Source: Drosophila persimilis (Eukaryota > Arthropoda > Insecta > Diptera > Drosophilidae). From it: a stretch of 64,000 nt of DNA. The stretch covers positions 2,976,001-3,040,000 of the forward strand of contig NW_020825289.1 in NCBI RefSeq assembly GCF_003286085.1, given 5' to 3'. The position numbers were made by a program, and so were the translations under genes. The notes under the pieces are model-generated. The model worked only from the letters and a program-made list of their open reading frames with translations, was not told where the DNA came from and made no database searches. Below are positions 45,301 through 52,340 of the stretch, piece by piece. Position 1 is the stretch's first letter. Each line of letters starts with the position of its first letter.

Positions 45301-48300
45301 TATTTGCACTAATTGATTACAGGATTAAAATTCATCTAAAATCATAACTAGTAACAAATGTATACATCAATGCTGCAAACCCATTTTAGAAAAGTTAGTA
45401 CTCTGTCACTAAATGTTATTTTTTAATGAATGTATTTCAAATATTTGATGTATTATTGTCGACATCTTTTGAATTCTTAAATGCCTAATGATTCAAACAT
45501 AAAGAATATCAAATAATTGGATCTAGTTCTCAAACATGCCCCTTAACTGAATATCTTACTTTCTTAAATTATGAGAATACAAAACCAGTGCAGAGCTTTA
45601 AAACCGAATTTACTTGGAGTTAGTTGTAAACATTTAGTTTTAGTTGTTAGAACACAAACAAGATTTTCAAAATATATTAAAATCGTTAAGTCGAATTATT
45701 ATTCTTGTTAGTACATATTTTGAAATTCTGATTACAAACCTTTCTATGGCACTAACGTTACCGGTGCGCTCAGAGAATTCCTTATACTCATCAATTAACT
45801 TAATGTTGTCAAGAAGGGACTCTCCGTGCTTAGATGCAGAAAGTATTTCCTCCTAGGTGAATACACAAATGACAAACACATAAAAAACAAAAAGGACTGA
45901 AACTGACCTTTAAGCGGGTATAGTCTGTCCCTTGAACTTCTAATAGATTTTTAGTGGCCTCTACTGAATTAGGAAACTCAGTATCGTGTATATTTGTAAT
46001 AAATATATCCAGTTCAGCAGAAACTTGGTGTGTTAGGCTCGAAAACTTTTCAAGCGACTGTAAAGTATAACACAATTGAAGTAAAACAAAAAAAAAACCT
46101 ATATGTATGTATGTACATATATACTGGAAATAAAATACATACAATTCTTTGTTGTATCCACTCGTGATGAGAGTAGATCAAAACGCCTCCCATATCGGGT
46201 GTTAATTGGCTAGCATCGACAAACTCATGCAGATCAGAAAGAGCCGAGCACACAACCAGTCGAAATCTATATTCATCTTTGGAAAATTTAGTGCTTACTT
46301 CTGATATAGCTTTTTGAAAGAGCCCCGACGGACGAAGCACATATACTACATGAATAATACCCGGAAAATAAATCTAGAAATTAATAACGATATTTTCAAT
46401 TTCTGAGTCCATCTTGGGCTGGTTGAAAGCAGTCCGTGCTAGTTAATTACCGAGATTCTTTGCAAAACAGTCTTCACCGAAGTCCACCTGTCCTTTCGTC
46501 GATCCACAATTAAATGAAACCCAAGATCAGCGTCTTGCAATCTGAAATATAAAATGTAACTCTAACGACTAAACAACAGCCTAGAGTCAGCAATCACTGG
46601 TACTTACGACGGTACTGAACTGAGATACAAAATTAGCTTTTGGTAATCTGCTTCTTCTAACAAATTAAAATTATTGTTATCTGGAAATATGATTAGCGGG
46701 CACCCCTCCTGCGAGCGTCCACCAGTGATGATAGCATGTTGTGGGTGTAACAGATCTGCCACATCGGCAATGTTCAGCACGCCCTCGCCGTTCATGGCAG
46801 CTGCCACTTGGGCTGGATTAATGTGTTCCACAAGGGAATTTATAAGTTCCGATGGACGCTGAGCGATCAACGCGTCTGTTGCGTAGAACACACCTTGTGT
46901 GTTGACAGATGTGGCGGAAATGCTACTGAACGTTGACGTCGTGAAGTGCATGGGTTCTGTGGCTGCTTGATCTTGATGTGCCGGGGAATTGTTGAGCGAC
47001 TGAAAAAAAGCCGTCTGTATGGATGCCCCACTGCTGATCGAAATTTGGGAGTCGATCATGTGCTGGCTAAGCTTTGCCTGCTGACGCGGCTGTGTTTGAG
47101 AAGTGCCCACCACTTTTTCCTGTGATTCAGTCGGCTGGCTCCCGACATCATTAGCTGTGTTTCATTGACAAAACAGAACATAATTAGTTCATTTCTTATA
47201 TCGTTTAATAACAAAGTTCGATTTGAACTATAACTAGTCGAATATTTCTGAATAAGGATAAGGCCAATTATTATGCTATTAAATAAACATTCTTGGTACT
47301 AATCAAGTATTTACGTTTCAAAGTATGTATAGTTTTTCTAAACTTAATTTTAAAGCTGATAGATTTAAGTGCAATAATAAAGATATGAATTTGCATACGC
47401 TAGGTAGAAATTACTCATAATGTCGACTGCATAGACCTTTGTTATAACGTAAGGATCCTTACCATATAGCCATACATATCTTTTAAGTTTTCACAATTTA
47501 TGTACATATATACCCTAGTAGAGATATTATGACTTTTACCTGATGTTGCAACGCACAAAGGATAGGCAAAATACCATTAGGGATGCACACATATACATAT
47601 GTAGATATGTATATATTTATATGTATAAATAATCTAAATCAGGATGTTGAGCCGAGTCGATCTAGCCACTTCCCTCCGCCTGTCTGATTTTATGCGCAAG
47701 TATCTGGTATACCAAATGCTTCGAATTATTTTTAAAACTATTATATTCAATTAACCGCATCTGTATGTACACAGTATGTACAAGTATGTACATACTTGAC
47801 TCATACATAGCGGCTAAATATAACTTATATATGTATGTATGTATGTAACTGTGGTTTGATAATGGAATAAACATTATGCATAATACCGATAAGTTGTAAA
47901 TTGTCTGTGATTCAATTAGCTGCACGTGCCAGCTGTGAAAGACTCGCATCCCTTATTTTCATGTCGATCATAATTGATGTACATTTTACATAAAAAAAAC
48001 TATTTGTGAAAACACCGGCGTATATTAAATTATGTACATATATAGAACTACAAATGGGGTTTGTGGTTTACCTCCAGGCACAGGATAATCGTCTACCGTT
48101 TCCTTAAGTCGCGTAAAACCGTCAGATTAATACAACTTAAATATATTATTTTTACTATCCTAATGCACTAGCTAGTGAACCTGTTGAACAGCTCCGTCTG
48201 CATAATGCATGTCAGGGCATGCACCACGATGCGTACTCCACGCTCCACATCCAAAATCCAAAATACAAATTTGTGGCGCCTCCAAACCGTTGTTGCAACG

Positions 48301-48641
48301 CAATGTTTCAGCTGTTTTCGTTGCAAAAGAAATATATCCTATTTCGAAGGCAGCGAATCGATTTCTTTAAGATTTTTATTTGTTTCACAATATTTACATT
48401 TGCTCAATGCATTACATGGCAACTACACATTTTTTACATAAGGGGAGGAAAAAGGAGGGTATAGACAAAAGGCAAAACGGCCCAGAAAATGCAACGCAGG
48501 AAACGTAAAAACCACCCCTTTTTCTGAACATACCTTGAAGACAGGTATATTGTCCTCACAAGCGAGGTGAGGTTTGTACGAACCTTGCAATTTGTCTTGG
48601 CTGTTTTTGCCTGTTGTCCATACCCCCCCTCTATAAACCAT
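14946..48641 (-). CDS. CG30440: Dbs/MCF2L-type Rho guanine nucleotide exchange factor (Sec14-spectrin-DH-PH-SH3)
   Basis: Twenty exons join in frame: 48641-48534, 48102-48072, 47154-46608, 46541-46451, 46373-46143, 46057-45908, 45852-45740, 44588-44468, 44400-44092, 44028-43819, 37410-37240, 24201-22258, 20271-20158, 20033-19938, 18268-18083, 18021-17704, 17643-17446, 17365-16913, 15309-15183, 15049-14946. The total is 5622 bases, 1873 residues. Order: N-terminal tail (1-150), Sec14/CRAL-TRIO-like (about 150-340), spectrin-like coiled coil (345-690), Ser/Asn/Cys-rich linker (695-1380), DH (1390-1575), PH (1590-1690), acidic Ser-rich stretch, SH3 (1800-1855). MCF2/Dbs proteins activate Rho and Cdc42 at membranes; this is family knowledge. 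I recall CG30440 as the fly 2R-heterochromatin member. The 13 kb and 6.4 kb introns hold nested genes and repeats. The acceptor at 24201 is the weakest junction. Other 5' ends are listed separately. Confidence 0.9.
16913..17643 (-). other. PH domain and acidic tail exons of the RhoGEF
   Basis: Exon 17643-17446 starts TDLSQQGELLLQD and contains IFLYQKSMLFCKQ, the strands of a DH-associated PH domain. Exon 17365-16913 starts MSQIGLTESVRGD and carries the rest of the fold, ending in KNKWVAEIKRVLLNQLE, which is the C-terminal helix with its invariant Trp. The second exon continues into a Ser, Asn and Asp-rich stretch (SSDCSNSEDELSL) that looks unstructured and phosphorylatable. Junctions are phase 0. 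Confidence 0.9.
17704..20033 (-). other. DH (RhoGEF catalytic) domain exons
   Basis: Exon 20033-19938 ends in VLTELLETERIYVTEMSSILK, the first part of conserved region 1. Exon 18268-18083 continues GYYDRMKSEDLLH. Exon 18021-17704 carries conserved regions 2 and 3, including LAAYLLKPVQRITKYQLLLK, the hallmark of DH domains that contacts the GTPase. All joins are phase 0. The 1.67 kb intron between the first and second of these exons is open for 446 codons on the same strand (separate entry). Confidence 0.93.
18351..19664 (-). CDS. Long open frame inside the DH intron, candidate alternative 5' exon
   Basis: A 446-codon frame starts at an ATG at 19664, with an in-frame TAG just upstream, and stays open to 18324. 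At 18351 a GAT|gtaatt site would splice in phase 0 to the DH exon at 18268, giving IEFFD followed by GYYDRM. The protein is hydrophilic and has a CHKCRLNLEQ stretch (a possible half zinc site, CxxC) and a helical C-terminal segment (KYERVLNDFVSAHGFG). I recognise no domain. Because the length is far beyond chance and the phase fits, I infer a start exon for a shorter isoform without the first DH helix part, or a Drosophila-specific extension. The donor is weak. Confidence 0.6.
20158..20271 (-). other. Constitutive linker exon before the DH domain
   Basis: Thirty-eight codons, phase 0 at both ends, with the acceptor gatttacag and donor gttagt. It reads TDGIHDLRPTSIDG and TDSGISLTSNSNPD, a Ser/Thr-rich linker. 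Three different upstream exons (22258, 21692 and possibly others) can splice into it in frame, so it is the shared entry into the DH-PH-SH3 module. Confidence 0.8.
20390..20994 (+). other. Two plus-strand open frames antisense to a RhoGEF intron
   Basis: A 134-codon frame (20390-20794) and a 64-codon frame (20800-20994) follow each other. The second begins MGKRFFVFSHLSMSR with a hydrophobic FVWLSWLCFVG segment that could be a signal or membrane anchor. No family is recognised, no splice model is compelling, and no promoter was found, so they may be chance frames. They are noted because the surrounding intron is otherwise poor in open frames. Confidence 0.2.
21692..21742 (-). CDS. Alternative first coding exon of the RhoGEF (short DH-PH-SH3 isoform)
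   Basis: ATG at 21742 opens 17 codons, MSSGQIRASVVLVYNPQ, ending at a CAG|gtagaa donor in phase 0. It would join the exon at 20271 and produce a protein of about 550 residues with only DH, PH and SH3. This leaves out the Sec14, spectrin and linker parts, which in Dbs-type proteins are autoinhibitory or membrane-targeting. The exon is too short to be noticed as an open frame alone. Evidence is splice phase and start context only. Confidence 0.55.
22258..24201 (-). other. Large linker exon of the RhoGEF, possible alternative start
   Basis: 648 codons from a TAAAAG acceptor at 24201 to an AAG|gtaggaa donor at 22258, both phase 0. The first Met, four codons in, starts MPIGKLPLPLPPKPFAGD, a proline-rich stretch of the kind SH3 domains bind. 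The body is rich in Ser, Asn, Gln and Cys (CSCDESHSD, CCCSISSCDEDDCSYYDGD) with no known domain. An in-frame TAA lies just upstream of the acceptor, so the exon either splices to 37240 or serves as a first exon from its own promoter. The acceptor has a weak pyrimidine tract, which leaves both options open. Confidence 0.75.
24202..27169. other. Non-coding part of the 13 kb RhoGEF intron
   Basis: AT-rich. A GC-richer block at 25440-25600 is open in more than one frame but carries no domain I recognise; it could be a decayed exon or element. Nothing else is supported up to the LINE fragment at about 27170. Confidence 0.35.
27170..27774 (+). mobile_element. Jockey-like LINE fragment, left part
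   Basis: Frames read KTIKAGVPQGSVL (RT motif) and, after a frame change, a block ending WNISINPDKSAVV, the order found in Jockey-clade reverse transcriptases. The sequence runs directly into Helitron copy a at 27775, and more Jockey-like sequence follows on its far side, so the Helitron probably sits inside this element. Stops and frame changes show it is dead. Confidence 0.6.
27775..28839 (+). mobile_element. Helitron-like element (DINE-1/ISY type), copy a
   Basis: About 1.07 kb, from cgagggggaacgttgtgagtt to cattttgagtatcgggtat. It has the full set of family blocks: the tatacccgatactta string, repeated tttcgtccttt-g-gggggcggaag segments, a GA-rich tract (gttagagagagacagggcga, from about 28405), and the gatcaagaatatatatac block near the end. 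There is no coding capacity, so it is non-autonomous. It interrupts a Jockey-like LINE. Confidence 0.88.
28840..29095 (+). mobile_element. Jockey-like LINE fragment, right part
   Basis: Begins VMIYKVILARATAF, matching the position in Jockey-type ORF2 just after the RT (K-x-x-IYK-x-x-L-x-P), and continues to ENLDR* at about 29056. It is probably the other half of the fragment at 27170-27774, separated by Helitron copy a. Confidence 0.45.
29262..29510 (+). mobile_element. Helitron-like element tail, copy k
   Basis: Contains gtgtgatatcacaggagtctg, gatcaagaatatatatacttt and ccacaaatctaatatacc, the distal blocks of the family. The terminal gagtactc is degraded. Only the last quarter of the element is present. 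Confidence 0.7.
29511..30109. other. Upstream region of the ionotropic receptor gene
   Basis: AT-rich non-coding DNA. It must hold the promoter of the receptor. No TATA/Inr pair at the right spacing was recognised. Confidence 0.35.
30110..32529 (+). CDS. Ionotropic receptor (divergent iGluR-like chemoreceptor), Ir41a-like
   Basis: Eight exons: 30110-30174, 30273-30471, 30531-30687, 30742-30992, 31052-31190, 31289-31908, 31961-32075, 32135-32529, joined in frame with consensus sites; about 650 residues. The N-terminus is a short extracellular region. Ligand-binding lobe S1 starts near LQGREVIIAGFDYRPYTVI and ends at RSGITCLVPAPLRLASWYLP. The first membrane segment is NLWAAVLVYLCLETLGLVL, the third includes IIITSIYGGGLASILTIP, and the last is GIILVWVLGSTVATLIF before the Lys-rich end. 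The glutamate-binding Arg/Thr/Asp set is not conserved, as in antennal IRs. I recall Ir41a near cytological 41, where a role in polyamine sensing with Ir76b is known, but the name is tentative. The gene lies antisense inside a RhoGEF intron. Confidence 0.9.
32654..32659 (+). terminator. Polyadenylation signal of the ionotropic receptor gene
   Basis: AATAAA 125 bases after the stop codon, at a normal distance for a short fly 3' UTR. Confidence 0.5.
33205..33703 (-). mobile_element. Helitron-like element (short form), copy h
   Basis: Runs from tatacccgatactcagagtg to cacaacgttccccctcgtttt. About 0.5 kb: it lacks the middle blocks of the 1.07 kb form. It lies between the receptor gene and the candidate small gene. 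Confidence 0.85.
34052..34063 (+). promoter_or_regulatory. Motif 1 core promoter element
   Basis: CAGTGTGACCTC matches the Motif 1 consensus (YAGTGTGACCR in this orientation). It lies 280 bp upstream of the ATG of the candidate small gene, a reasonable 5' UTR length. Motif 1 can act on either side, so the strand is inferred from the downstream frame. Confidence 0.45.
34332..34866 (+). CDS. Candidate small two-exon gene, about 97 residues
   Basis: Exon 1 at 34332-34358 (MDKLKINSL, donor gtaaaa) and exon 2 at 34600-34866 (acceptor ttaatag), joined in phase 0. Exon 2 reads VYKLDFMYNGCVRVKRC and later YTYKMCVHWSERV, with five Cys in 88 residues and a basic character. No family is recognised. A Motif 1 site lies upstream and codon use looks coding-like, so I favour a real gene. 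The first exon is uncertain: a stronger gtaagg donor at 34387 exists but breaks the frame. It lies antisense within the RhoGEF intron. Confidence 0.4.
34867..36050. other. Non-coding segment with a TATA/Inr promoter-like site
   Basis: Contains a run of tacgtacg/tacatatg repeats (35262-35294), a GC-richer stretch at 35550-35800 without a stable coding frame, and a promoter-like site at 35847-35879 (separate entry). Confidence 0.35.
35847..35879 (+). promoter_or_regulatory. Candidate TATA plus Initiator core promoter
   Basis: TATAAG at 35847-35852 and TCAGTG at 35874-35879 place the Initiator A 29 bases from the T of TATA, the ideal fly spacing. Downstream only a 16-codon frame (MNLKHVQQLCN) follows before Helitron copy a-type sequence at 36051. 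Either the coding exon is distant or the site is chance. Confidence 0.35.
36051..37119 (+). mobile_element. Helitron-like element (DINE-1/ISY type), copy b
   Basis: About 1.07 kb and nearly identical to copy a over most of its length, including the GA-rich tract gttagagagagacagggcga at about 36630. One segment of about 60 bp present in copy a (near 28270-28320) is missing here. A ggacagac microsatellite at 36928-36976 is longer than in copy a. It lies 120 bp from RhoGEF exon 37240-37410. Confidence 0.9.
37498..38097 (+). mobile_element. Helitron-like element (diverged short form), copy c
   Basis: Runs from aacgagggggaacgttgtg to tttgagtgtcgggtatt, about 0.6 kb. It is more diverged than copies a, b, f and g. 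It holds a GA run, gtgtgagagagagagacaga at about 37610, that is longer than in the other copies. It lies 90 bp upstream of the RhoGEF exon in transcript terms. Confidence 0.85.
38098..41915. other. Long non-coding intron stretch
   Basis: AT-rich intron DNA of the RhoGEF with no gene, element or RNA I can support. Short frames around 39850-40040 and 40675-40869 have no recognisable content. Confidence 0.4.
41916..42521 (+). mobile_element. Helitron-like element, 5' half, copy d
   Basis: Starts aaaacgagggggaacgttg and follows copies a and g through the ggggcggaaggggg segments and gcaattggcaaaaccgac, then stops within aacctgtgtg, at the point where the GA-rich tract begins in copy g. The distal half is missing. 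Confidence 0.85.
42522..43031. other. Non-coding spacer between two Helitron copies
   Basis: AT-rich intron DNA. Nothing further is supported. Confidence 0.35.
43032..43644 (+). mobile_element. Helitron-like element with an internal inversion, copy e
   Basis: Runs from aaacgagggggaacgttgtg to aggagtatcgggtata. Between 43089 and 43182 the sequence is the reverse complement of the matching part of the other copies, and this block is flanked by perfect 16 bp inverted repeats (43073-43088 and 43183-43198). It ends 175 bp from the RhoGEF exon at 43819. Confidence 0.85.
44468..44734 (-). CDS. Extended 5' form of a RhoGEF exon, possible internal start
   Basis: The exon 44588-44468 has a CGTAG acceptor, but its frame is open upstream to an ATG at 44734 giving MNSMHCSPTNNPTCRSSAG and a Gln/His/Tyr-rich leader before RLLVQLEETE. 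This could be the first exon of an isoform that lacks the Sec14 domain and begins in the spectrin region. Open upstream sequence of this length (about 50 codons) is suggestive, not decisive. Confidence 0.4.
44735..45739. other. RhoGEF intron
   Basis: One-kilobase AT-rich intron, longer than its neighbours. If an internal promoter drives the 44734 start, it would lie here. No core promoter motif was identified. Confidence 0.35.
46143..47154 (-). other. Sec14/CRAL-TRIO-like domain exons of the RhoGEF
   Basis: Exons 47154-46608, 46541-46451 and 46373-46143. The Sec14-type fold runs from about INSLVEHINPAQVAAAM through GCPLIIFPDNNNF, the exon reading GFHLIVDRRKDRWTSVK, and IYFPGIIHVVYVLRPSG to ELTPDMGG-like LTPDMGGVLIYSHHEW. 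Dbs, Kalirin and Trio share this domain order; it binds phosphoinositides and restrains the exchange factor. The start of the first exon is a Gln/Ser/Thr-rich leader. Confidence 0.87.
47162..48071. other. RhoGEF intron
   Basis: AT-rich intron with many tacatatgta strings near 47595-47630 and 47765-47850. No other feature. Confidence 0.4.
48072..48641 (-). CDS. First two coding exons of the RhoGEF (main promoter form)
   Basis: ATG at 48641 opens 36 codons (MVYRGGVWTTGKNSQ to EDNIPVFK) ending at an AAG|gtatgt donor. The next exon, 48102-48072, is only 31 bases (ETVDDYPVPG plus one base) with a cttaag acceptor and a GAG|gtaaac donor in phase 1, which matches the exon at 47154. The micro-exon cannot be read as a frame alone, and an in-frame stop lies just upstream of it, which supports the splice. 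Confidence 0.65.
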
Positions 48642-48681
48642 TCAAAATTACGACTAATGTTATCGTTTCGAAGAGATCAGA

Positions 48682-48722
48682 CGTGTGACCGTCTGACCCT
48701 CAGAAATATACCGTACATATAC
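48682..48722 (-). promoter_or_regulatory. Motif 1 / Motif 6 core promoter of the RhoGEF
   Basis: CGTGTGACCG at about 48683-48692 (Motif 1) is followed by CCTCAGAAATATACCG and CATATACCG (Motif 6). It lies about 40 bp upstream of the proposed ATG. The same ccctcagaaatat string lies in the Josephin promoter near 2109-2121. Confidence 0.6.
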
Positions 48723-49125
48723 CGATGAAAAAATGAACTTAAGAACCATACAGTTTACTGTATGGTTAGTGGTAGTAGTAAGTATGTTTATTTGAGTTAA
48801 CTATGATTAAATATATAACCGAAAAATTTCAATGAAACGGATTGTTTAAATTTCGACTGAGACTAATATTAACAGATCTATTTAATCAATGGCATTTGCA
48901 TAAACAGATTTAAATTTTATTGAAAATACCAAGATAACCCAGCCCGTTAGCTAGGTCTAATTTCATACCGCTTTAAAAATTAATGGAGTAGACTAGATTC
49001 TTACGTTTCTACTGTTCGTATTTCGGATTGAGGAGCGTAGAATTTGTATGCTCTTCCAAACAACACCGAGAGACTGACTATTTTGTATTAAAAATAATCG
49101 GCCTACTGGATTTTCACAATCGTTA
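48723..49125. other. Spacer between RhoGEF promoter and gypsy remnant
   Basis: AT-rich, no gene supported. Confidence 0.35.
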
Positions 49126-49129
49126 CACT

Positions 49130-50940
49130 GCTTTCCTCCACCTTAGCTTGTTCGTCTCGAATAAGTTCCTAGCCGGTTCCATGGTAAGCTTCAGTTATCT
49201 TACTTTCGAATACGATACAATAGATCATTAATTCGTTCTATGATTGTATAAGGACCCTGCCAATTTGTGCGTAGCTTCGGAGATAATACTTTATTATTAT
49301 AAAACAGATAAAACGCCTTCAGATCTTTGTTCTATCACTAATTAATTGGATGGGACTTCTTCTGAATTTGTGAATCTCGATCAACTGGTCTCTTCTATCA
49401 CCATCATTGGTAGTTCCATTAAAAGTTTGGGTTACGCCGAATTTCAAATCAGCCGGAAGCCTTAAATCGTTCCTAAATATTGTCGTTGCCAAATATATGG
49501 TCGCTGTCGTATCCTGCTTTCCGGTGCGATATGCCATTAAAAATATTTCAATAAGCTCATCCCAATTATTATACCCGATACTCAAAATGAGTATTGGGGT
49601 ATATTAGATTTGTGGTAAAAGCGGATGTGTGTAACGTCCAGAAGGAATCGTTTCCGACCCCATAAAGTATATATATTCTTGATTAGCATCAATAGTCGAG
49701 TCGATTGAGCCCTGTCTGTCTGTCCGTCCGTCCGTCTGTCCGTCCCTATTAGCGCCTAGTGCTCAAAGACTATAAGAGTTAGAGTAACGATGTTTTGAAT
49801 TCAGACTTCTGTGATATGTCACTGCTTCAAGTACATATATATCAAAACTTACCCCGCCCACTTCCGCCCCACAAAGGGCGAAAATCTGTGGCATCCACAA
49901 TTTCGACGATACGATAAAACTAAAAACGCAGAATCGTAGAGGATGACTATATCTTCTAAAGTTCAAAATCTGAACCAGATCGTATAATTATTATAGCCAG
50001 AATCAAGAAAACAATTTCATTCTTTCTCGCTCTGTCTCTCTCTAACACACAGGTTTCATGGTCTTTTTTGCCAATTGCAAAATATGAGTTCAAGGCTCTC
50101 TGAACCTATAAGAGCCAGAGCAACCAAATTTGGTATCCACTTTCCTGTGATATCGGACCTTGACCGTTTTGTGTCAAAATTTCGACACACCCCCTTCTGC
50201 CCCCGCAAAGGACGAAAATCCTGGGAATCCACAAATCTTAGAGACTATTTACGCTAGAGTCACCAAATTTGGTATCCGCACTCTTGTTAGATCTCACTAT
50301 AAAACGTATATCTAAAATTTTTCCCCACCCTCTTACGCCCCCACAAAGGACGAAAATCTGTTGCATCCACAATATTGCAGATTCGAGAAAACTAAAAACG
50401 CAGAATCATAGATAATGACCATATCTATCAGATTGCTGAATCTGGATTAGATCAGATCATTTTTATAGCCAAAAGGAACAAATCAATTTGCAGTAGCTAC
50501 GCATCGCCCGACGACCCGCTCAGACTGATTTTCTGTCTCTCGCAGGCACTCTTTGTCGTGTATTTTAATAATAGCGGCGTCTGCCGGATTAGAGCCATAC
50601 TGACTAAGTATCGGGTATAAATGTAGAGTTGCTGTGTCCGCAGCAACTCACAACGTTCCCCCTCGTTCTGATTTGCATCGACGATTTTCCAAAGATGCTC
50701 TTCTAAGGTTCTGTTAAAACGTTCCACCATTCCACCGGATTGATGGTGAAGTGGTGTCGGACGTGTTTAGCCACTTGCTAAAATAATCAATTACCACGAG
50801 CACATATTTATTTTCACTGTTACTGGTTGGGAATGGGCCTGCTATATCCACTGCAAACCTCTCACACGGTGCTTCTGAACTGAAAACTGCACTGCTTTTG
50901 AGTTCTCCTGGAGTTTCTTTCTTCCGGAATGAAGGAGACT
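49130..50940 (-). mobile_element. Ty3/gypsy integrase remnant, split by a Helitron copy
   Basis: On the minus strand, 50940-50700 carries integrase core blocks (FAVDIAGPFPTSN, YVLVVIDYFSKW) and, after a frame break, the start of VERFNRTLEEHLWK. On the far side of Helitron copy f, 49567-49320 carries NWDELIEIFLMAYRTGKQ and later DLKFGVTQT; further down, around 49210-49290, a chromodomain-side block with SPKLRTNWQGPYTII. This is the 412/mdg1-like order. LTRs, RT and gag are absent. Frame breaks show it is dead apart from the insertion. Confidence 0.82.
49568..50667 (-). mobile_element. Helitron-like element (DINE-1/ISY type), copy f
   Basis: Runs from tatacccgatactcaaaatg to aacgttccccctcgtt, 1.1 kb. 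The GA-rich tract appears as ctcgctctgtctctctctaa near 50028. It is inserted in the gypsy integrase with no visible target duplication, as expected for Helitron-type elements, which insert between A and T. Confidence 0.9.
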
Positions 50941-52105
50941 TTATTTCCAAAAGAATAGTTAAAAATACAAAGAATCCCATAGTCGGCCTACTAGATTTCC
51001 CATTCGATACAATATAAAATATCAGCCGATTTAATAAAAAAGAATATGCTATGACCAGAGTCAATAAAATTTCAACTTTTTGAGATTTGTTGAATATTGA
51101 AAACAATTAGTTCTATGACAGATATATGTGTTTATGTAGTGATTTTTGGCTGAATCACAGTTTTTCACAGCTCTAGCTGTTTTTGTCTTTAACGGATGTA
51201 TCCTAATAAATTATTGAAGTGCTTCATCAAAGACTATAAAATATTAATATATTGCATCAGAAACAAATTCCATTTAAATTCCGATTCAGGTTCGAGCGGA
51301 AGGGTACTGTTCAATTTCCCAATATCAATTGTCATTCTTTCTAGGCTTCGCCTGCGGCAGTGCTGTGTTCTTTGCTTCGTTTGTTCGTCAATGGCGTGGG
51401 CAGCTGAGTCGGTCTATTGTGGTTCTCTGAATCTAATAATAAAATACACAGTCTTTAGCGACGCTCACCGGGGACTGCTGTACCGAGGTTCGTGACTCGG
51501 TTTGGTCGCAAGAAACCAAAAACAATATTCAACGCATGACCCAGTAAATTGATGGTCAAGAACTCGTGCCCATGACAATAAAATGTCTGGTCATTTATTA
51601 TAGAATACATGTGCTTATACATTGAATTATTGCCATCCCGCTTTGATCCATTCGCTTGTGCACTGGAATCAAGCCAGGCTTCGGTTTTTGCTTTTACAAA
51701 TATTTCCTGTTTCCCGCCACACTCAAGTGTTGGTCCAACAAATTAATCCTTTGGCCATGCTGTTACTCAAAGCTCGCCGAGTACACAGCTCTGCCGCAGT
51801 TAGAGACGATGCATAGGATAAAATAAATTGAAACCCCACGCGAAGGGAAAAAACCCCGCCGTTGAAAATTTGTCGGTTTTTTGGATCCGTATGCATCATT
51901 TTGGTAATTGTATAGCTTTTGGCTTCATTTAATTACGATAAATCTTTGCCAATATAAATGCAGAAACATGTACATATGTATGTACATATACATATATGTT
52001 AGCTTGGTAAATGCAATATCTTTATCAGTTTCAAAAAAAGGGAAAAATCAATAATATTACATTTGTAGTGGCTTTTGTGCCCTTGAATTTACTAATGATA
52101 CCTAC
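50941..52105. other. Spacer with possible further retroelement debris
   Basis: A GC-richer block at 51290-51490 is open in the minus frame with charged content, and resembles no element I can name. The rest is AT-rich. A tacatatgta cluster lies at 51970-51998. Confidence 0.3.
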
Positions 52106-52340
52106 CACTTGATTCGGATACGACTGAGCAGTTGGATTGACTCATTGCTTTTTTTAAGAATTTTTCTTTTTGACGTAGCGGGCTTCCTGGTTGTCCAGAG
52201 ATAGACGCTGCTCCGTGAATGCCTTTTCCATTGCTCCATTCGCTGCCATCAATTTCGACGGCCTTAGAAGCACTACGTTTAAAGTGCTCAAGGAAACTAT
52301 CAATTTGTATTTCAATTGAATGGCACGGCGAGTTTTCCAT
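52106..52340 (-). CDS. Alternative first coding exon of the RhoGEF
   Basis: ATG at 52340 opens 78 codons plus one base, MENSPCHSIEIQIDSF to NCSVVSESSG, and ends at a GTG|gtaggt donor in phase 1. The only suitable phase 1 acceptor downstream with a long frame is the RhoGEF exon at 47154, so this is a second N-terminus for the full-length protein. It is Ser/Lys-rich with a basic patch (RQKEKFLKKAM). The intron would be 4.95 kb and would remove the Motif 1 promoter, the gypsy remnant and Helitron copy f. Confidence 0.6.

Larger units (their letters stand above)
37240..46057 (-). other. Spectrin-like coiled-coil exons of the RhoGEF
   Basis: Exons 46057-45908, 45852-45740, 44588-44468, 44400-44092, 44028-43819 and 37410-37240. 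They read as long amphipathic helices (SLEKFSSLTHQVSAELD, LLVQLEETERRFDEFW, LLASQRIEKCSVSADL) typical of the spectrin repeat region in Dbs/MCF2 proteins. The last exon ends KPPRPVQQVTPEP, the Pro-rich hinge that precedes the DH domain in vertebrate MCF2L. The 6.4 kb intron 37411-43818 contains three Helitron copies. Confidence 0.85.

Noticed and set aside
51622..51816. 64-codon plus-strand frame
   Set aside because: No start context, domain or conserved pattern. Treated as non-coding.
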